A stretch of 64,000 nucleotides of DNA from Phymorhynchus buccinoides. Its lineage: Eukaryota > Mollusca > Gastropoda > Neogastropoda > Raphitomidae. The notes beneath the pieces were generated by a model that saw only the letters and a program-made list of their open reading frames with translations, was not told the DNA's origin and did no database searches. The stretch covers positions 34,418,638 through 34,482,637 of the forward strand of contig CM065682.1 in NCBI GenBank assembly GCA_017654935.2, given 5' to 3'. Of this stretch, positions 28,231 through 39,059 are shown piece after piece; within the stretch, counting starts at the first letter, position 1; every line of letters starts with the position of its first letter. Position numbers and translations under genes: made by a program.

Positions 28231-29552
28231 AGGCTGGGAGGAGAGAGCGACGTGAAACTGTTTCTTCTTGGTTGATCGTTCAGACACGGATGCCAGTGGC
28301 ACGAACAAAGGCTGCCATTACAGTGTTTGAAGGGGTTTGATTGGTAGTCACAATGCCCAGTGTTGTCTGACAGGTTGTGATAGGTTATAAGCAAATGTAG
28401 TTGTTGCAACAGAATTTGCTTGGTTGACTGAAATGATTGATGATTGGCAAGATTTTTATTTCATTGGCTAAGAGATAAAGATTAAAATGACAGAACTTGG
28501 AGTTGTAGTATATGCCTGGGATTAAATTATGACGCTGAAGAGAAATGGAAGGAATTTGTTCATTCCTGTGCTGAAAACATGTGAGGACAAATGTGTAATG
28601 TGAATGTTTAATTAACCCATTGCACACTGTTCATTTGCCCTGCGGGCTGCACTCCCAGCCTGCAGGTTCTGAGAGAGAGGTACTAGTTTTATTACAAAAC
28701 ACACTAAAAACGACAATGAAGTGCTTGCAAATGATTTAAAATTGTGCAACGAGTTTAGCGATCATTTTAACGCAAATAGCTTCAGAATGAACGTATTTTA
28801 GTCATTAATAGTTTCTAGATTGATATTAAGGAAAGTAAATGGAGGTCTCTGCCCGACAGTTTGTCGGGCTCAGACGCTGGTAGTTGCACTGGCGCGCCCG
28901 ACAAATTGTTGGGTACAGGGCGGAATGAGTTAAAGAGTTTGAAAATTTGAAAGAAAATTGAGGTAGGTTTCTAATGCAGGATTGTGAGGTATGTTTTGGA
29001 AGAAACTAACATGATCAGGAAGAATCAAAGCAGAAAACTGCTACTTGTTTTGTTTTGTGAAGAAAGAAGAAGTTTTAATGTGCACTTGACAATGCACAAG
29101 ACATCAACAGACATTGGGTATATATCATCAATATATGGGTTCTTGATTTTTAAACAATTTAGTGTACATACAAGAATTTTGATTTTTTTAATTAATAATG
29201 ATGGACTTTAAAAAACACACACCTTGAAATGGTCACAAGAAAACTTATTCATGTTTTTCATGCTGCATATTTTGAATGAAATAGAGAGATTCTAAGCATT
29301 GTGCATGACAAGAGAAACACAGAGAGAGAGAAAGAGAGATTGTTATCATTCATGTAAATTTGTCATTGTCAACATTCAAACTTTTCAGATTATTGTTTTA
29401 ACTTCCACAATTGTGCATTGAGCAATCGATTCCATCCCTTTTGATACATGTACTGTATTGTCATCATAATGTTAATATAATTCTTTGCATGATTTCTACT
29501 TTTTCGCCTAGCCGGCTGAATCATTTACTCTCGTCATTATTATTTTGTTGGT
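28231..29552 (+). other. STX17 3' flank / probable 3' UTR
   Basis: AT-rich, without a coding exon. A remnant resembling TTAA MITE ends (AACCCATTGCACACTG near 28,614, ending GGCGGAATGAGTTAA near 28,934) is present. The true polyadenylation site is unknown. Confidence 0.4.
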
Positions 29553-29600
29553 GTGTTTCCAGTAGTGCTTGAGTTGCTGTTTTGTGTCTGTGTGTTCGTG

Positions 29601-32600
29601 ATGAACTGTACATTATTTTGGGCTGCTTTCTGTGCCTCTCTGCCTCCGGACATGAGAGTAATTTGGTTTATTTTCTTGACGAGACTGGTTGGCTTGTTGG
29701 ATTCTCCAAGCCAGCCATGTTTCCAGCACCGGCCAAACAACGCCATGCCTTTGCCTACCATCCTTTTTCTTCAGTCTCCCTCTTCCTTCCCTCTGCTTGA
29801 CCACTACACGCACGCAACACGCGTGCGTGCGCCACCACTCTGCCAGCCCCCCTCTCCCCCACTGCAGTACAGCCGCAATGAGTTACTGGCTGTACAACCT
29901 TCGACCCCTGACTCTGCCCTTGTTGCCACGCTACGTCATCTGCGTATAGGGATTAATCTTCCACGCACGCGAGGCTGCAGAGGAGGAAAAAGGAAGCAAC
30001 GGAAGATTTCTGTCGTCTGCTCCATTCCTCGCCCTCCCCCTTCACCTACCAAACGGATGAGTATTTATAACTTACTTACTGTTCCCGTTGCTTCGCACAC
30101 AAAAGATGCTAATTTTATTGTTGCCCAGTTTAACCCCCGTTCCGTTGGCGTCCCACAGAAACGTTCTTCTATTAATTATTTCATTGTAGAGAACGATGTT
30201 GATATTTTCTGCATCACTGAATCCTGGCTTCGGCCTTCCGGTGATGAAGCTAAATGCCCTGATCTCTCTCCCACTGGCTACAAAACCATCTCCTATCCTC
30301 GCTCTTCACGTGGCGGAGGCATTGCCTTTGTCGTGCGTGAAAAACTGTGCCTCCATCTCACCTCTACCTCCCTCTTCCCCTTTCCACACTCCTCCTTTGA
30401 ACTGGCCCAGCTCTCCGTTACTCTACGTCAGCACTGCCTACAGCTTTTCTGCCTCTACCGCCCCCCTCCCAACAAGAAAAACAAACTTTCGGACTCCCTC
30501 TTCCTCGACGAGTTTCCCTCTTTGCTGGAGCACTGCAACACTATCAGCGGTGTTCCAATCATCATGGGAGACTTCAACATTCATGTTGATGTTCCCACTG
30601 ACCCCCTCACCCTCCGCTTCACCGCACTGCTGGATGACTTCGACCTGCACCAGGCTGTGACCTTCCCCACCCACCAGAAAGGCCACACCCTTGACCTGGT
30701 TATCGTCAGACGTGACGACGAAGACGTCCTGCGGTCTACTGCTCCTGACTCCTTCCTGGACTTTTCTGACCATCTCTGTGTTCTTTCCTGCCTCCGTTTA
30801 TCTCGCCCTTCATGCCCTCCTGTGTATGCTGAGACCAGGAAGATCTCCTCCATCGACATCACTGCCTTCATGTCTGACCTCAGGGCCAGACTTGACTCAA
30901 CTCTACAGCCTTCTGCCGACCAGCTCCACCACCTCCTGACCAGTCTACTCGACCTCCACGCCCCTGTCATCCGTCGCAAGATCTCCAGTAGGCCTCCATC
31001 ACCGTGGTATGCTTCTGTGGCACCTGAGGTGACTCAGGGTAAACAAGAACGCCGCCGTGCAGAGCGCCAGTGGGTTAAGACTGGACTTGAAATTCACAAA
31101 CAGATTTTTCGAGCCATGAACAAAATTGTGTCTGACATTATAGATAAGGCCAAATGCTCTTGTTTGAATGCCCAAATTCTCGCTTGTACCACTTCACGTC
31201 AATTGTTTAGTTTAGCCAACTCCCTCCTTGGTAAACCAAAGTCCACACCTCTACCTTCTTCTATCCCTGTGTCTGAACTCCCTCAACGTTTCTCTGATTT
31301 CTTTCACAGCAAGATAGCCACCATCCGCCACAATCTTGATTCTCAATCTGCTCCACCATCAACTGACTCTGTCCCTGATCCCTCCTTTTCTGGCAGTATG
31401 TGGTCTGAGTTCCGTTCTGTTTCCACTGATGAGGTTAAGAAGATTTTGACCCGAACTCAGATTAAAACCTGTGAACTAGACCCTCTACCTTCATCTCTCT
31501 TCTCCCAGTGTCTTGATGATCTCCTTCCTTACTTTACATCCATCATCAATGAATCTCTATGTTCAGGCCGCTTTCCAACTCATTTCAAATCTGCAGTTGT
31601 CAAACCTCTCTTAAAGAAGCCTAGTCTTGATCCTGAAAATCTAAAGAACTATCGGCCTGTCTCTAATCTTTCATTCCTTTCTAAGCTTACGGAAAAGGTG
31701 GTTCTTAAACAGCTGTCTGACCATCTTCAGGTAAATGATCTCTACTATCCAAACCAGTCTGCTTATCGAGCAGGTCACAGTACTGAGACAGCCCTCTTAA
31801 AGATAACGAACGACTTGCTCACTGCCTTGGATGAAAACAAGGTTTCTCTTCTCTCTCTCCTTGATCTTTCTGCAGCGTTTGACACTATCGACCACTCCAT
31901 CCTCATTTCTAGACTTCACACCTCCTTTGGTCTATCTGGGGCTGTTCTTTCCTGGTTTTCTTCCTACCTCTCTGATCGCACACAGAAAGTTGTTGTCAAT
32001 GGTTCTCCATCTCTTCCAAAAGGTCTTCAGTTCGGTGTGCCCCAAGGTTCAGTCTTAGGCCCTATCCTTTTTGTTCTTTATACCCAACCTCTCTCCGCCA
32101 TCATCAACCAGCATTCTATTCTACATCATAGCTTTTCTGATGACAATCAACTGTACATTTCTGCCCACCTGAGTCAATTAGATCAAATGATTTCTTCTTC
32201 TAAGTTGTGCATCTCTGCTGTTAAAACATGGATGTTTTACAACAAACTGCAACTGAATGCTGATAAGACAGAGATGATTCTTGTAGCCTCTAACCACACA
32301 ATTAAAACTCAGGTTCTCCCAGGTTCTGTAGACATTGATGGCACTGAGATCAAGCTATCGGCATCCGTCCGCAATCTAGGTGTTACTTTGGACCAAACCC
32401 TTTCTTTCAAACAGCATGTTTCCAATGTTTGCAAGGCTTGCTATCTAGAACTTCGAAGAATTAGTTCCATCCGTCGTTTCCTCTCTCAGGATGCCCTGAA
32501 GACTCTAGTATGTGCTTTTGTCCTGTCTCGCCTTGACTACTGTAACTCACTTCTTGCTGGCTGTCCATCAATTCTCATCTCTAAGCTCCAACGGGTCCAG

Positions 32601-32981
32601 AATAATGCTGCTCGTCTCATTTCTCGCTCCCCTAGGTACGATCACATCACTCCGGTTCTTCGTTCCCTACATTGGCTCCCAGTTCAATCACGTATTGACT
32701 ACAAAATTCTCCTCCTTGCCTTCAAGTCACTGAATGATCAAGCTCCCCAGTATCTCTCTGATCTTCTTCATCTCTATGTCCCAGCTCGCCAACTACGTTC
32801 GTCTTCTGATTCTCGTCTCCTTTCCATTCCCTCCATCCGTCTCAAATCTGCTGGCCAACGTTCTTTTTCTTGTCAAGCACCATCTCTGTGGAATTCTCTG
32901 CCTTCTCCTCTCCGACACTCCAACTCAGTCTCCTCATTCAAAACCTCTCTTAAAACCCATCTTTTTCCTGCTGCGCCCTAA
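29601..32981 (+). CDS. LINE ORF2: AP-endonuclease and reverse transcriptase
   Basis: The frame is open from 29,553; the first ATG is 29,601, giving 1,126 residues. The N-terminal ~150 residues are low-complexity and may be untranslated. The apurinic-type endonuclease starts near 30,105 (FIVAQFNPRSVG), with ITESWLRP, GDFNIHVD near 30,567 and the final SDH near 30,766. RT follows from about 31,600: KPLLKKPSL, NYRPVSNLSFLSKL, DLSAAFDTIDH, GVPQGSVLGP and FSDDNQLY near 32,134, where most relatives have FADD or YADD. The C-terminal part (RVQNNAARLI, LHWLPVQSRIDYKILLL, APSLWNSLP) is typical of the CR1/L2 group. No stop or frameshift is seen, so the copy may be young. ORF1 was not recognised. Confidence 0.9.
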   Translation: MNCTLFWAAFCASLPPDMRVIWFIFLTRLVGLLDSPSQPCFQHRPNNAMPLPTILFLQSPSSFPLLDHYTHATRVRAPPLCQPPSPPLQYSRNELLAVQPSTPDSALVATLRHLRIGINLPRTRGCRGGKRKQRKISVVCSIPRPPPSPTKRMSIYNLLTVPVASHTKDANFIVAQFNPRSVGVPQKRSSINYFIVENDVDIFCITESWLRPSGDEAKCPDLSPTGYKTISYPRSSRGGGIAFVVREKLCLHLTSTSLFPFPHSSFELAQLSVTLRQHCLQLFCLYRPPPNKKNKLSDSLFLDEFPSLLEHCNTISGVPIIMGDFNIHVDVPTDPLTLRFTALLDDFDLHQAVTFPTHQKGHTLDLVIVRRDDEDVLRSTAPDSFLDFSDHLCVLSCLRLSRPSCPPVYAETRKISSIDITAFMSDLRARLDSTLQPSADQLHHLLTSLLDLHAPVIRRKISSRPPSPWYASVAPEVTQGKQERRRAERQWVKTGLEIHKQIFRAMNKIVSDIIDKAKCSCLNAQILACTTSRQLFSLANSLLGKPKSTPLPSSIPVSELPQRFSDFFHSKIATIRHNLDSQSAPPSTDSVPDPSFSGSMWSEFRSVSTDEVKKILTRTQIKTCELDPLPSSLFSQCLDDLLPYFTSIINESLCSGRFPTHFKSAVVKPLLKKPSLDPENLKNYRPVSNLSFLSKLTEKVVLKQLSDHLQVNDLYYPNQSAYRAGHSTETALLKITNDLLTALDENKVSLLSLLDLSAAFDTIDHSILISRLHTSFGLSGAVLSWFSSYLSDRTQKVVVNGSPSLPKGLQFGVPQGSVLGPILFVLYTQPLSAIINQHSILHHSFSDDNQLYISAHLSQLDQMISSSKLCISAVKTWMFYNKLQLNADKTEMILVASNHTIKTQVLPGSVDIDGTEIKLSASVRNLGVTLDQTLSFKQHVSNVCKACYLELRRISSIRRFLSQDALKTLVCAFVLSRLDYCNSLLAGCPSILISKLQRVQNNAARLISRSPRYDHITPVLRSLHWLPVQSRIDYKILLLAFKSLNDQAPQYLSDLLHLYVPARQLRSSSDSRLLSIPSIRLKSAGQRSFSCQAPSLWNSLPSPLRHSNSVSSFKTSLKTHLFPAAP

Positions 32982-33042
32982 ATATTTGATCAGTTGTCTA
33001 TCGTTGTGTGCACGTGAGGGAAGATTGATTTAAGAGGTTTGT

Positions 33043-33055
33043 GCTGTGTTTTGTG

Positions 33056-33112
<57 letters not shown>

Positions 33113-33375
33113 TGTGTGTGTTGTGTGTGTGTGTGTGTGTGAGCATGAATGTGTGCTTGTGTGTATTTTGGTTTTGTGGGTTGTGTGTGCACGCATGTGT
33201 GTGTGTGTTGTGTGTGCGTGTCTGTGTGTCTGTCTGCGTGCGTACGTTGTGTGTGAGGGTGTTTGTGTCTGCATGTTGGTGTATGTGGTCAATCCATGCG
33301 GCTCAGTTGCTGTGACTTACCGAATGGGGTATGAACGAGTTGGCGTCAATAATTGTGTGTTTATGTGTGTGTGTG

Positions 33376-33430
<55 letters not shown>

Positions 33431-33470
33431 GTGTGTGTGTGTGTGTGCGTGTGTGTTAGAGAGAGAGAGA
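33043..33470. repeat. (TG)n microsatellites in the LINE 3' UTR
   Basis: Two long TG blocks (about 33,058-33,150 and 33,355-33,455) separated by degenerate TG sequence. Confidence 0.95.
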
Positions 33471-33620
33471 GTTGCTTTGCATATGCACTGTTGGTGGTTG
33501 GTGTCACTCTTGAATGTTGTTTTTTGTGTTATCTGTTGATGAATAATTGATTGTAAAGCGCTTTGGGCTCATCTGAGGTAAAGCGCTATATAAATGTACT
33601 GTTATTATTATTATTATTAA

Positions 33621-34563
33621 AAAAATCTTTTTTTTCCTTCTAAAGCACCCATCCCCATCCAAAATAAAAGTGATTTTGGCTTATTTTATGATTTGCAGGA
33701 TTTGGGCATTTTCGTGACTTTTCATGGAAGATTTTCTATACTCGTTAATTACATTTTTTTAAATGCATATTTTTGGTAAAGAAAAAAATGACTGGAATGG
33801 TGAAATGTCTAAAAAGTTGTGATCGAAATATGTCCGAGATTCAGGTCCTCTGTTGGCCTTTGAAGGTGGAAGACCTGTTATCAGTTACAAAATTTGAGTA
33901 TTTGAAATTGTTATTGTTGTTTTTCATTAAAATGAGGTCTGTCATTACACCCAGTCTTATTTAAAAAGTGTTGTGTATTTACCAAGTTTTATATGTGCAA
34001 ATGTATGAAGTTGAAAGAGTGTTTCTGCCCAGTTTCATCTTGCTGATGTTTCCATCCTGACATTTGTCATTGCACACGTTTTCATCAAGTCACGAATCAT
34101 TGAATGAGTGCAATATTCATATCATGGAATGTCTGGGGAAAAAAAGACTGTTGGCATAACTGTTTCATGCTTGTAACCTGTATGATTAATTGTGCAACAG
34201 GGGTGCATGTGGGGGTGCCTGAAGCCTGAATTCAGGTAATTTGGTGCAGGCTCAGGCAGGGGTCTGCCTGAAAAAAGAGCTCTTCTCGTGATGTTTTTGC
34301 TCTTAAATGGACGAGTACAGCAAGGGTTATGATGGAAAATTCAGGCAAAAGGTTTGGTCACCGCATGCACCCATGGTGTTAAGTGTACCGTATTAAACAT
34401 GTGTTGTGTATTGTTTTATTCCTGTGAAATGTGGGCTGCCTTCTTCTTGAGAGTGTGTTACTGCTAGTGCACCACCATCTTTTTTAAAAGCTGCTTTAGG
34501 TGTGACTAAATGTGGAGGGAGAAATCTTGACCGTTGATAGCCCCTGTGTTGCCACTGGGTCCT
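33621..34563. other. Intergenic, nothing recognised
   Basis: No exon with splice signals and family similarity, and no clear repeat boundary. Confidence 0.45.
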
Positions 34564-34567
34564 TTAA

Positions 34568-34935
34568 CTCTTATAGCACCATGGGTTTTTTTTGTGGACA
34601 TTCTTGGTTGTCAGTTGCATCTCAACCACAAGAGGGGAGTAAATGTTTGATTCAAATGCGCATGCATTGCTTTAAAGATCCCCCACGTCACGTGTCACAT
34701 TCCCTCTTATGCTAGGAAGATTTCTTAAGATTTCTTACTAGCTATAAGAGGAAAAACATGTGAAAACCATGATTTTGACACGTGACGTGTTGGGTCTTTA
34801 ACGGAAAAATCACTGACATGAGCTCTAAAAATAGACAAACACACAGCAGGGTACTTGGCAGTGAATGTCTTTGCATTTGGTGGGAGTGTAGAGTGATGTA
34901 CTGGGCGAATGTATTCGCCCATGGTGCTAGAAGAG
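34568..34935. mobile_element. TTAA-flanked MITE (CTCTTMTAGC family)
   Basis: TTAA at 34,564-34,567 and 34,936-34,939 flank inverted termini CTCTTATAGCACCATGGG and (reverse strand) CTCTTCTAGCACCATGGG. Length is 368 bp with no ORF. The TTAA target and terminal inverted repeats fit a non-autonomous piggyBac- or Kolobok-type element. Confidence 0.85.
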
Positions 34936-34954
34936 TTAAAGTTTGCAAAATACA

Positions 34955-35102
34955 TGATGTGGGATGTCGGTTTTTGCTGTTCTCTTTTAAAAGACTTGAC
35001 GCTCAGACCACAAGGTCTTGTGTTGGGTGAGCATCAAACCCAAACCCGGTTGCTTATACTTAGGAGGCGACCGCATTACCTCAGAATCATACTGCACCCT
35101 CA
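34955..35102 (-). repeat. tRNA-derived SINE, diverged copy
   Basis: The reverse strand contains TGAGGTAATGCGGTCGCCTC and GTTTGGGTTTGATGCTCACC, matching the better copy at 54,560-54,715. Its promoter boxes are degraded. Confidence 0.55.
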
Positions 35103-35148
35103 AGATGTTAAGAATTATACTATTTATACGGACATATTTCCTGTTTAA

Positions 35149-35340
35149 CCCTTTCGTGCCAGCCAATTTTCAGCCAAAAAATACCTTTAAACTTACCTGG
35201 GTAGAGAAAAAAAAAGATCTGCAATACTGCGAATTCCTATGTGACACGTATAACATTAGGTCTATCCTTACCTCCAAAAAATATGAAAATAGGGTCTTCA
35301 GATAACAGGCTCTGATTTGGGCAATAAAATGGTATATTTA
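35149..35340 (+). mobile_element. TTAA MITE (CCCTTTC..GCC family), diverged copy
   Basis: TTAA at 35,145-35,148, then CCCTTTCGTGCCAGCC, AACTTACCTGGGTAGAG and GGGTCTTCAGATAACAGGCT. The right terminus is not clear. Confidence 0.6.
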
Positions 35341-35410
35341 AAATGGTAACCACAGTGACAAGATATTAACCTCTTGGCTGCTGCAGAAAAATTAAGAAAC
35401 AAGACATTAA

Positions 35411-35713
35411 CCCTTTCATCGCCAGCCATATTTCAGCCAAAATGTTCCATTAAATTTACCTGGGTAGAGAACAAAATCTATCTGCAGTATTGGGGATTCT
35501 TCTGTGACATATATAAAATAAGGTGTACCCTTACTTCCCAAAACTATCCACTTTCCAGTGACGTTGTAGTCTGTTTCAGTTTTTGTTGTTTTTTCCCCCC
35601 AAAAAATAATAAGACAACAGTGTCTTTGGATAATAGACCCCAATTTGATGCCTTTTAATGACATAGGTGTTAAATCACTGTGGTCCTAAAATACGACTTT
35701 GGCTGTGAAAGGG
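35411..35713 (+). mobile_element. TTAA MITE (CCCTTTC..GCC family)
   Basis: Left end TTAA + CCCTTTCATCGCCAGCC; right end GGCTGTGAAAGGG followed by TAAA, a decayed TTAA. Same interior as 51,279-51,515 (TTACCTGGGTAGAG, TTTTAATGACATAGGTGTTA). Confidence 0.75.
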
Positions 35714-35747
35714 TAAAAATTGTCAAATGTAAAGGCAACTGTAGAGT

Positions 35748-36850
35748 CAATCTGGCAAAATGGTCTTAGGATATAACCCTGACTGTTTAAAAGCAAAAAA
35801 CAATCTGGCAAAATGGTCTTAGGATATAACCCTGACTGTTTAAAAGCAAAAAACAATCTGGCAAAATGGTCTTAGGATATAACCCCGACTGTTTAAAAGC
35901 AAAAAACAATCTGGCAAAATGGTCTTAGGATATAACCCTGACTGTTTAAAAGCAAAAAACAATCTGGCAAAATGGTCTTAGGATATAACCCTGACTGTTT
36001 AAAAGCAAAAAACAATCTGGCAAAATGGTCTTAGGATATAACCCCGACTGTTTAAAAGCAAAAAACAATCTGGCAAAATGGTCTTAGGATATAACCCTGA
36101 CTGTTTAAAAGCAAAAAACAATCTGGCAAAATGGTCTTAGGATATAACCCTGACTGTTTAAAAGCAAAAAACAATCTGGCAAAATGGTCTTAGGATATAA
36201 CCCTGACTGTTTAAAAGCAAAAAACAATCTGGCAAAATGGTCTTAGGATATAACCCCGACTGTTTAAAAGCAAAAAACAATCTGGCAAAATGGTCTTAGG
36301 ATATAACCCCGACTGTTTAAAAGCAAAAAACAATCTGGCAAAATGGTCTTAGGATATAACCCTGACTGTTTAAAAGCAAAAAACAATCTGGCAAAATGGT
36401 CTTAGGATATAACCCTGACTGTTTAAAAGCAAAAAACAATCTGGCAAAATGGTCTTAGGATATAACCCTGACTGTTTAAAAGCAAAAAACAATCTGGCAA
36501 AATGGTCTTAGGATATAACCCTGACTGTTTAAAAGCAAAAAACAATCTGGCAAAATGGTCTTAGGATATAACCCCGACTGTTTAAAAGCAAAAAACAATC
36601 TGGCAAAATGGTCTTAGGATATAACCCTGACTGTTTAAAAGCAAAAAACAATCTGGCAAAATGGTCTTAGGATATAACCCTGACTGTTTAAAAGCAAAAA
36701 ACAATCTGGCAAAATGGTCTTAGGATATAACCCTGACTTTAAAAGCAAAAAACAATCTGGCAAAATGGTCTTAGGATATAACCCTGACTGTTTAAAAGCA
36801 AAAAACAATCTGGCAAAATGGTCTTAGGATATAACCCTCCTGAGTGTTTA
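35748..36850 (+). repeat. 53-bp tandem array (~21 copies) derived from MITE interior
   Basis: The unit starts CAATCTGGCAAAATGGTCTT and continues AGGATATAACCCTGACTG, TTTAAAAGCAAAAAA. Copies differ almost only at CCCTGACT/CCCCGACT; one near 36,735 lacks 3 bp. CAATCTGGCAAAATGGTC is the reverse complement of the interior of the MITE at 47,510-47,730. The sequence after the array (TTATCAGTGATGTCATCAAG near 36,880) also matches that family, so the array expanded inside a MITE copy. Confidence 0.93.
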
Positions 36851-36998
36851 AAAAAAAAAAGTTATTCATCTGGAGACATTATCAGTGATGTCATCAAGCC
36901 TGTACATCATGTTATTGATATGTTATTGTCTACAAATAATTTTGCTTTGTGTTGAATGTTGAATATTATTTTCTTTAAAAAGAGAGAGAAAGAGAAGA

Positions 36999-37014
36999 GG
37001 GGGGGGGGGGGGGG
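36999..37014. repeat. Poly-G run
   Basis: Sixteen consecutive G after a GA-rich tract. Confidence 0.9.
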
Positions 37015-37121
37015 TCAGGCATGGGAATTTTCAGCTTTAAAGCAAGAGGAAATAACATTTTTAGATAAAAAACAAAACATGTAAGAATTCTTATGAGTGA
37101 ATGCAAAATGAACTAAATATA

Positions 37122-37282
37122 CAGTGGAACCTCCCTTATAAGACCTTCAAAAATAATCCAAAATGAGGTCTTATAAGGGATGGGTCTGATAAGGGAGGTA
37201 ATGTCAATACTTACAAAGAAGGGCAATGTTTCAGAGAAGTAGGTCTATGTGGGAGGGAGTCTTATAATGGGAGGTTCCACTG
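37122..37282. mobile_element. TA-flanked MITE, pogo/Tigger-like
   Basis: TA at 37,120-37,121 and 37,283-37,284 flank inverted termini CAGTGGAACCTCCC followed by (A)TTATAAGAC. 161 bp, non-coding. CAGTGGA termini with TA duplication fit Tc1/mariner-pogo elements. Confidence 0.82.
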
Positions 37283-37418
37283 TATGTTTTATTTCTAATG
37301 CTTGAAGATAAAAGTGCAGGAGTGGATGACAGACAGTATGTCAGCAATATAATCAAATGTACAATCAAAAGAATGCGTCATTCCCCCCACCCCCCTAAAT
37401 GTAGTGTTTCATTAGAGG

Positions 37419-38055
37419 GGAGCAGGACAATTCGCCCCGGGCCCCGGACAATTGGTCACGGACAATTCGCCCCGGGGACAATTCACCCCCGAATAATTCG
37501 CCCCTGGACATTTCACCCTCGAGGACAAATCGCCCCCGGACAACTCGCCCCCATTATGCATCTAATATATTGACTATCAGTGAGAGACACATACAGACAG
37601 ATAGATAAACAAACGAACAGGCAGTATCTGAATGAAATATGAGTCACCCGTCGTACTCCGGTCGGGGGGCAGTCTTCTCCCACAATGGGGAAGGCCCTTC
37701 GAGAGGAGAAGTTTACCTTTTTATGTGTTTTTTGTGTGAGCATGTGTGAATATGAATAATGTGATGTTTGAATAAATCTATAGACAATAAATAATTGGTT
37801 TTTTTTTGCTTATATGTTTTTTTGTTGCTTATATGAGTTGTGTTTGTTCATGTGCGAGTGTGTGCGTTCATGTGTGCGTGCATGCGTTAGTGTGGTGTGT
37901 GAGTGTGCGTGCGCAAGAAAACGTTAGGCAGTTGGAATGTGCCTTGTGTTTGTTTTGCGTGTTAATATGGGTATAGGTGTGTGTGCAAGGGGGTCGAATT
38001 GTCCGTGGGCGAATTATCCGGGGGCAAATTGTCCGGGGCAAATTGTCCTTGACCC
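37419..38055. mobile_element. Unclassified fold-back-type element with inverted tandem arms
   Basis: CATTAGAGG occurs at 37,410-37,418 and 38,056-38,064, a probable 9-bp target duplication. The left arm has about eight imperfect repeats of GGACAATTCGCCCC (37,425-37,555). The right arm has about four inverted ones (GGGGCAAATTGTCC type, 37,990-38,050). The interior has no convincing ORF. Confidence 0.75.
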
Positions 38056-38253
38056 CATTAGAGGTGTGTAGGTTCTGCAGAGATGAGTATGTTTCGTAAG
38101 GGTTAGGTGCAATCATGGACATGGTCATGTATATCGGTGTGTTTGAAACTTTTTTCTTTTTCTTAAACTACTGTCGGTTTTTGCTTGGAATTGAAAAGAA
38201 GAATAAAGGAACAGAACAACACCCCCCCACCCTAACCAAAAATAACAAGTTAA

Positions 38254-38400
38254 TAGGGCATTTGCTGCATGCTGGCGACCTTATTGCACTGAATTGAATT
38301 TAGAGAGTTGAATTAGAAAGATCAGCGTAACTCGGGCAGAACGAGCGCAGGCAAATTAGTAGTTTAGTATAGAGAACGAACACTCGTGGTAAATGCCCTA
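38254..38400. mobile_element. TTAA-flanked MITE (TAGGGCATTT family)
   Basis: TTAA at 38,250-38,253 and 38,401-38,404; inverted termini TAGGGCATTTGC and TAGGGCATTTAC. 147 bp, non-coding. Confidence 0.8.
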
Positions 38401-38876
38401 TTAATCACCATTAAAAATGGTCGAGACAATACTTATTCTACGTTTATATTGTTTTGGGTTTTTTTGTTAAGGAAAATGTGTTGAAATTAAATCTTGTTTG
38501 TCAAAATGTTTCTTATAAAATTTGCCATGACAGAATCCAAACATATGCAGTCAGTAATTGCTTTGGTGTGTGTGTGTGTGTGTGTGGTCAGCAAGGATAA
38601 AAGACACAGCCCAGAACTAGGACCTCAAATTGCAACATTTACAGTTAAGGGCTTGAACAACTTAATCATAAACTTCAAATGAAAATATTACTGAAAAAAA
38701 AGTTTTTGAGAAGTAACGACAACACAATCCTTTATCTTTCCATTTAGTGGACTTGAACAGATACAATTGCCACAATTCCACCTCTATTTACTTTCGACAA
38801 ATAATATTCAAGGGAAATGCAGAAATTCTGCCAAAGAACAAAAGATGGATTTCTTGATGTTGTTGTCGTACTCTGG

Positions 38877-39018
38877 CTAAAAGAGTCCAGGGGTCATCCC
38901 AACAGCCGAAGCACTTGAACACTATGGTACAAATGCACCAGCTAGGGATGAGAACATTATGTGCATGACCGTTTTTGATTATCCCGCCACATGGGCAGCC
39001 ACACGCCAACTTCGGAGG
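38877..39018 (-). repeat. Dispersed SINE-like repeat, copy 2
   Basis: Reverse complement of the repeat at 24,375-24,527 (GTGGCTGCCCATGTGGCGGG, AATCAAAAACGGTCATGCAC). Confidence 0.7.
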
Positions 39019-39059
39019 ATTAATTCTAATTAATTGAACACAAAAAAACATTGACAGAC

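Larger units (their letters stand above)
29553..33620 (+). mobile_element. L2/CR1-group LINE retrotransposon, probably near full length
   Basis: It contains the large ORF described separately. The 3' UTR has long TG tracts (33,058-33,470). The tail reads GTAAAGCGCTTTGGGC, then AAAGCGCTATATAAATG, ending in (TTA)n at 33,601-33,619. That stem plus a short microsatellite tail is characteristic of L2-clade LINEs. The 5' boundary and target-site duplication were not found. The element lies 1.3 kb downstream of STX17 in the same orientation. Confidence 0.88.

Noticed and set aside
29553..29600. Start of the LINE ORF at 29,553
   Set aside because: The codon is GTG; the first ATG in frame is 29,601 and the true start may be further downstream.
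35748..36850. Regular ~53-bp periodicity as a CRISPR-like array
   Set aside because: There are no unique spacers; the whole 53-bp unit repeats, no cas genes are present and the context is eukaryotic.
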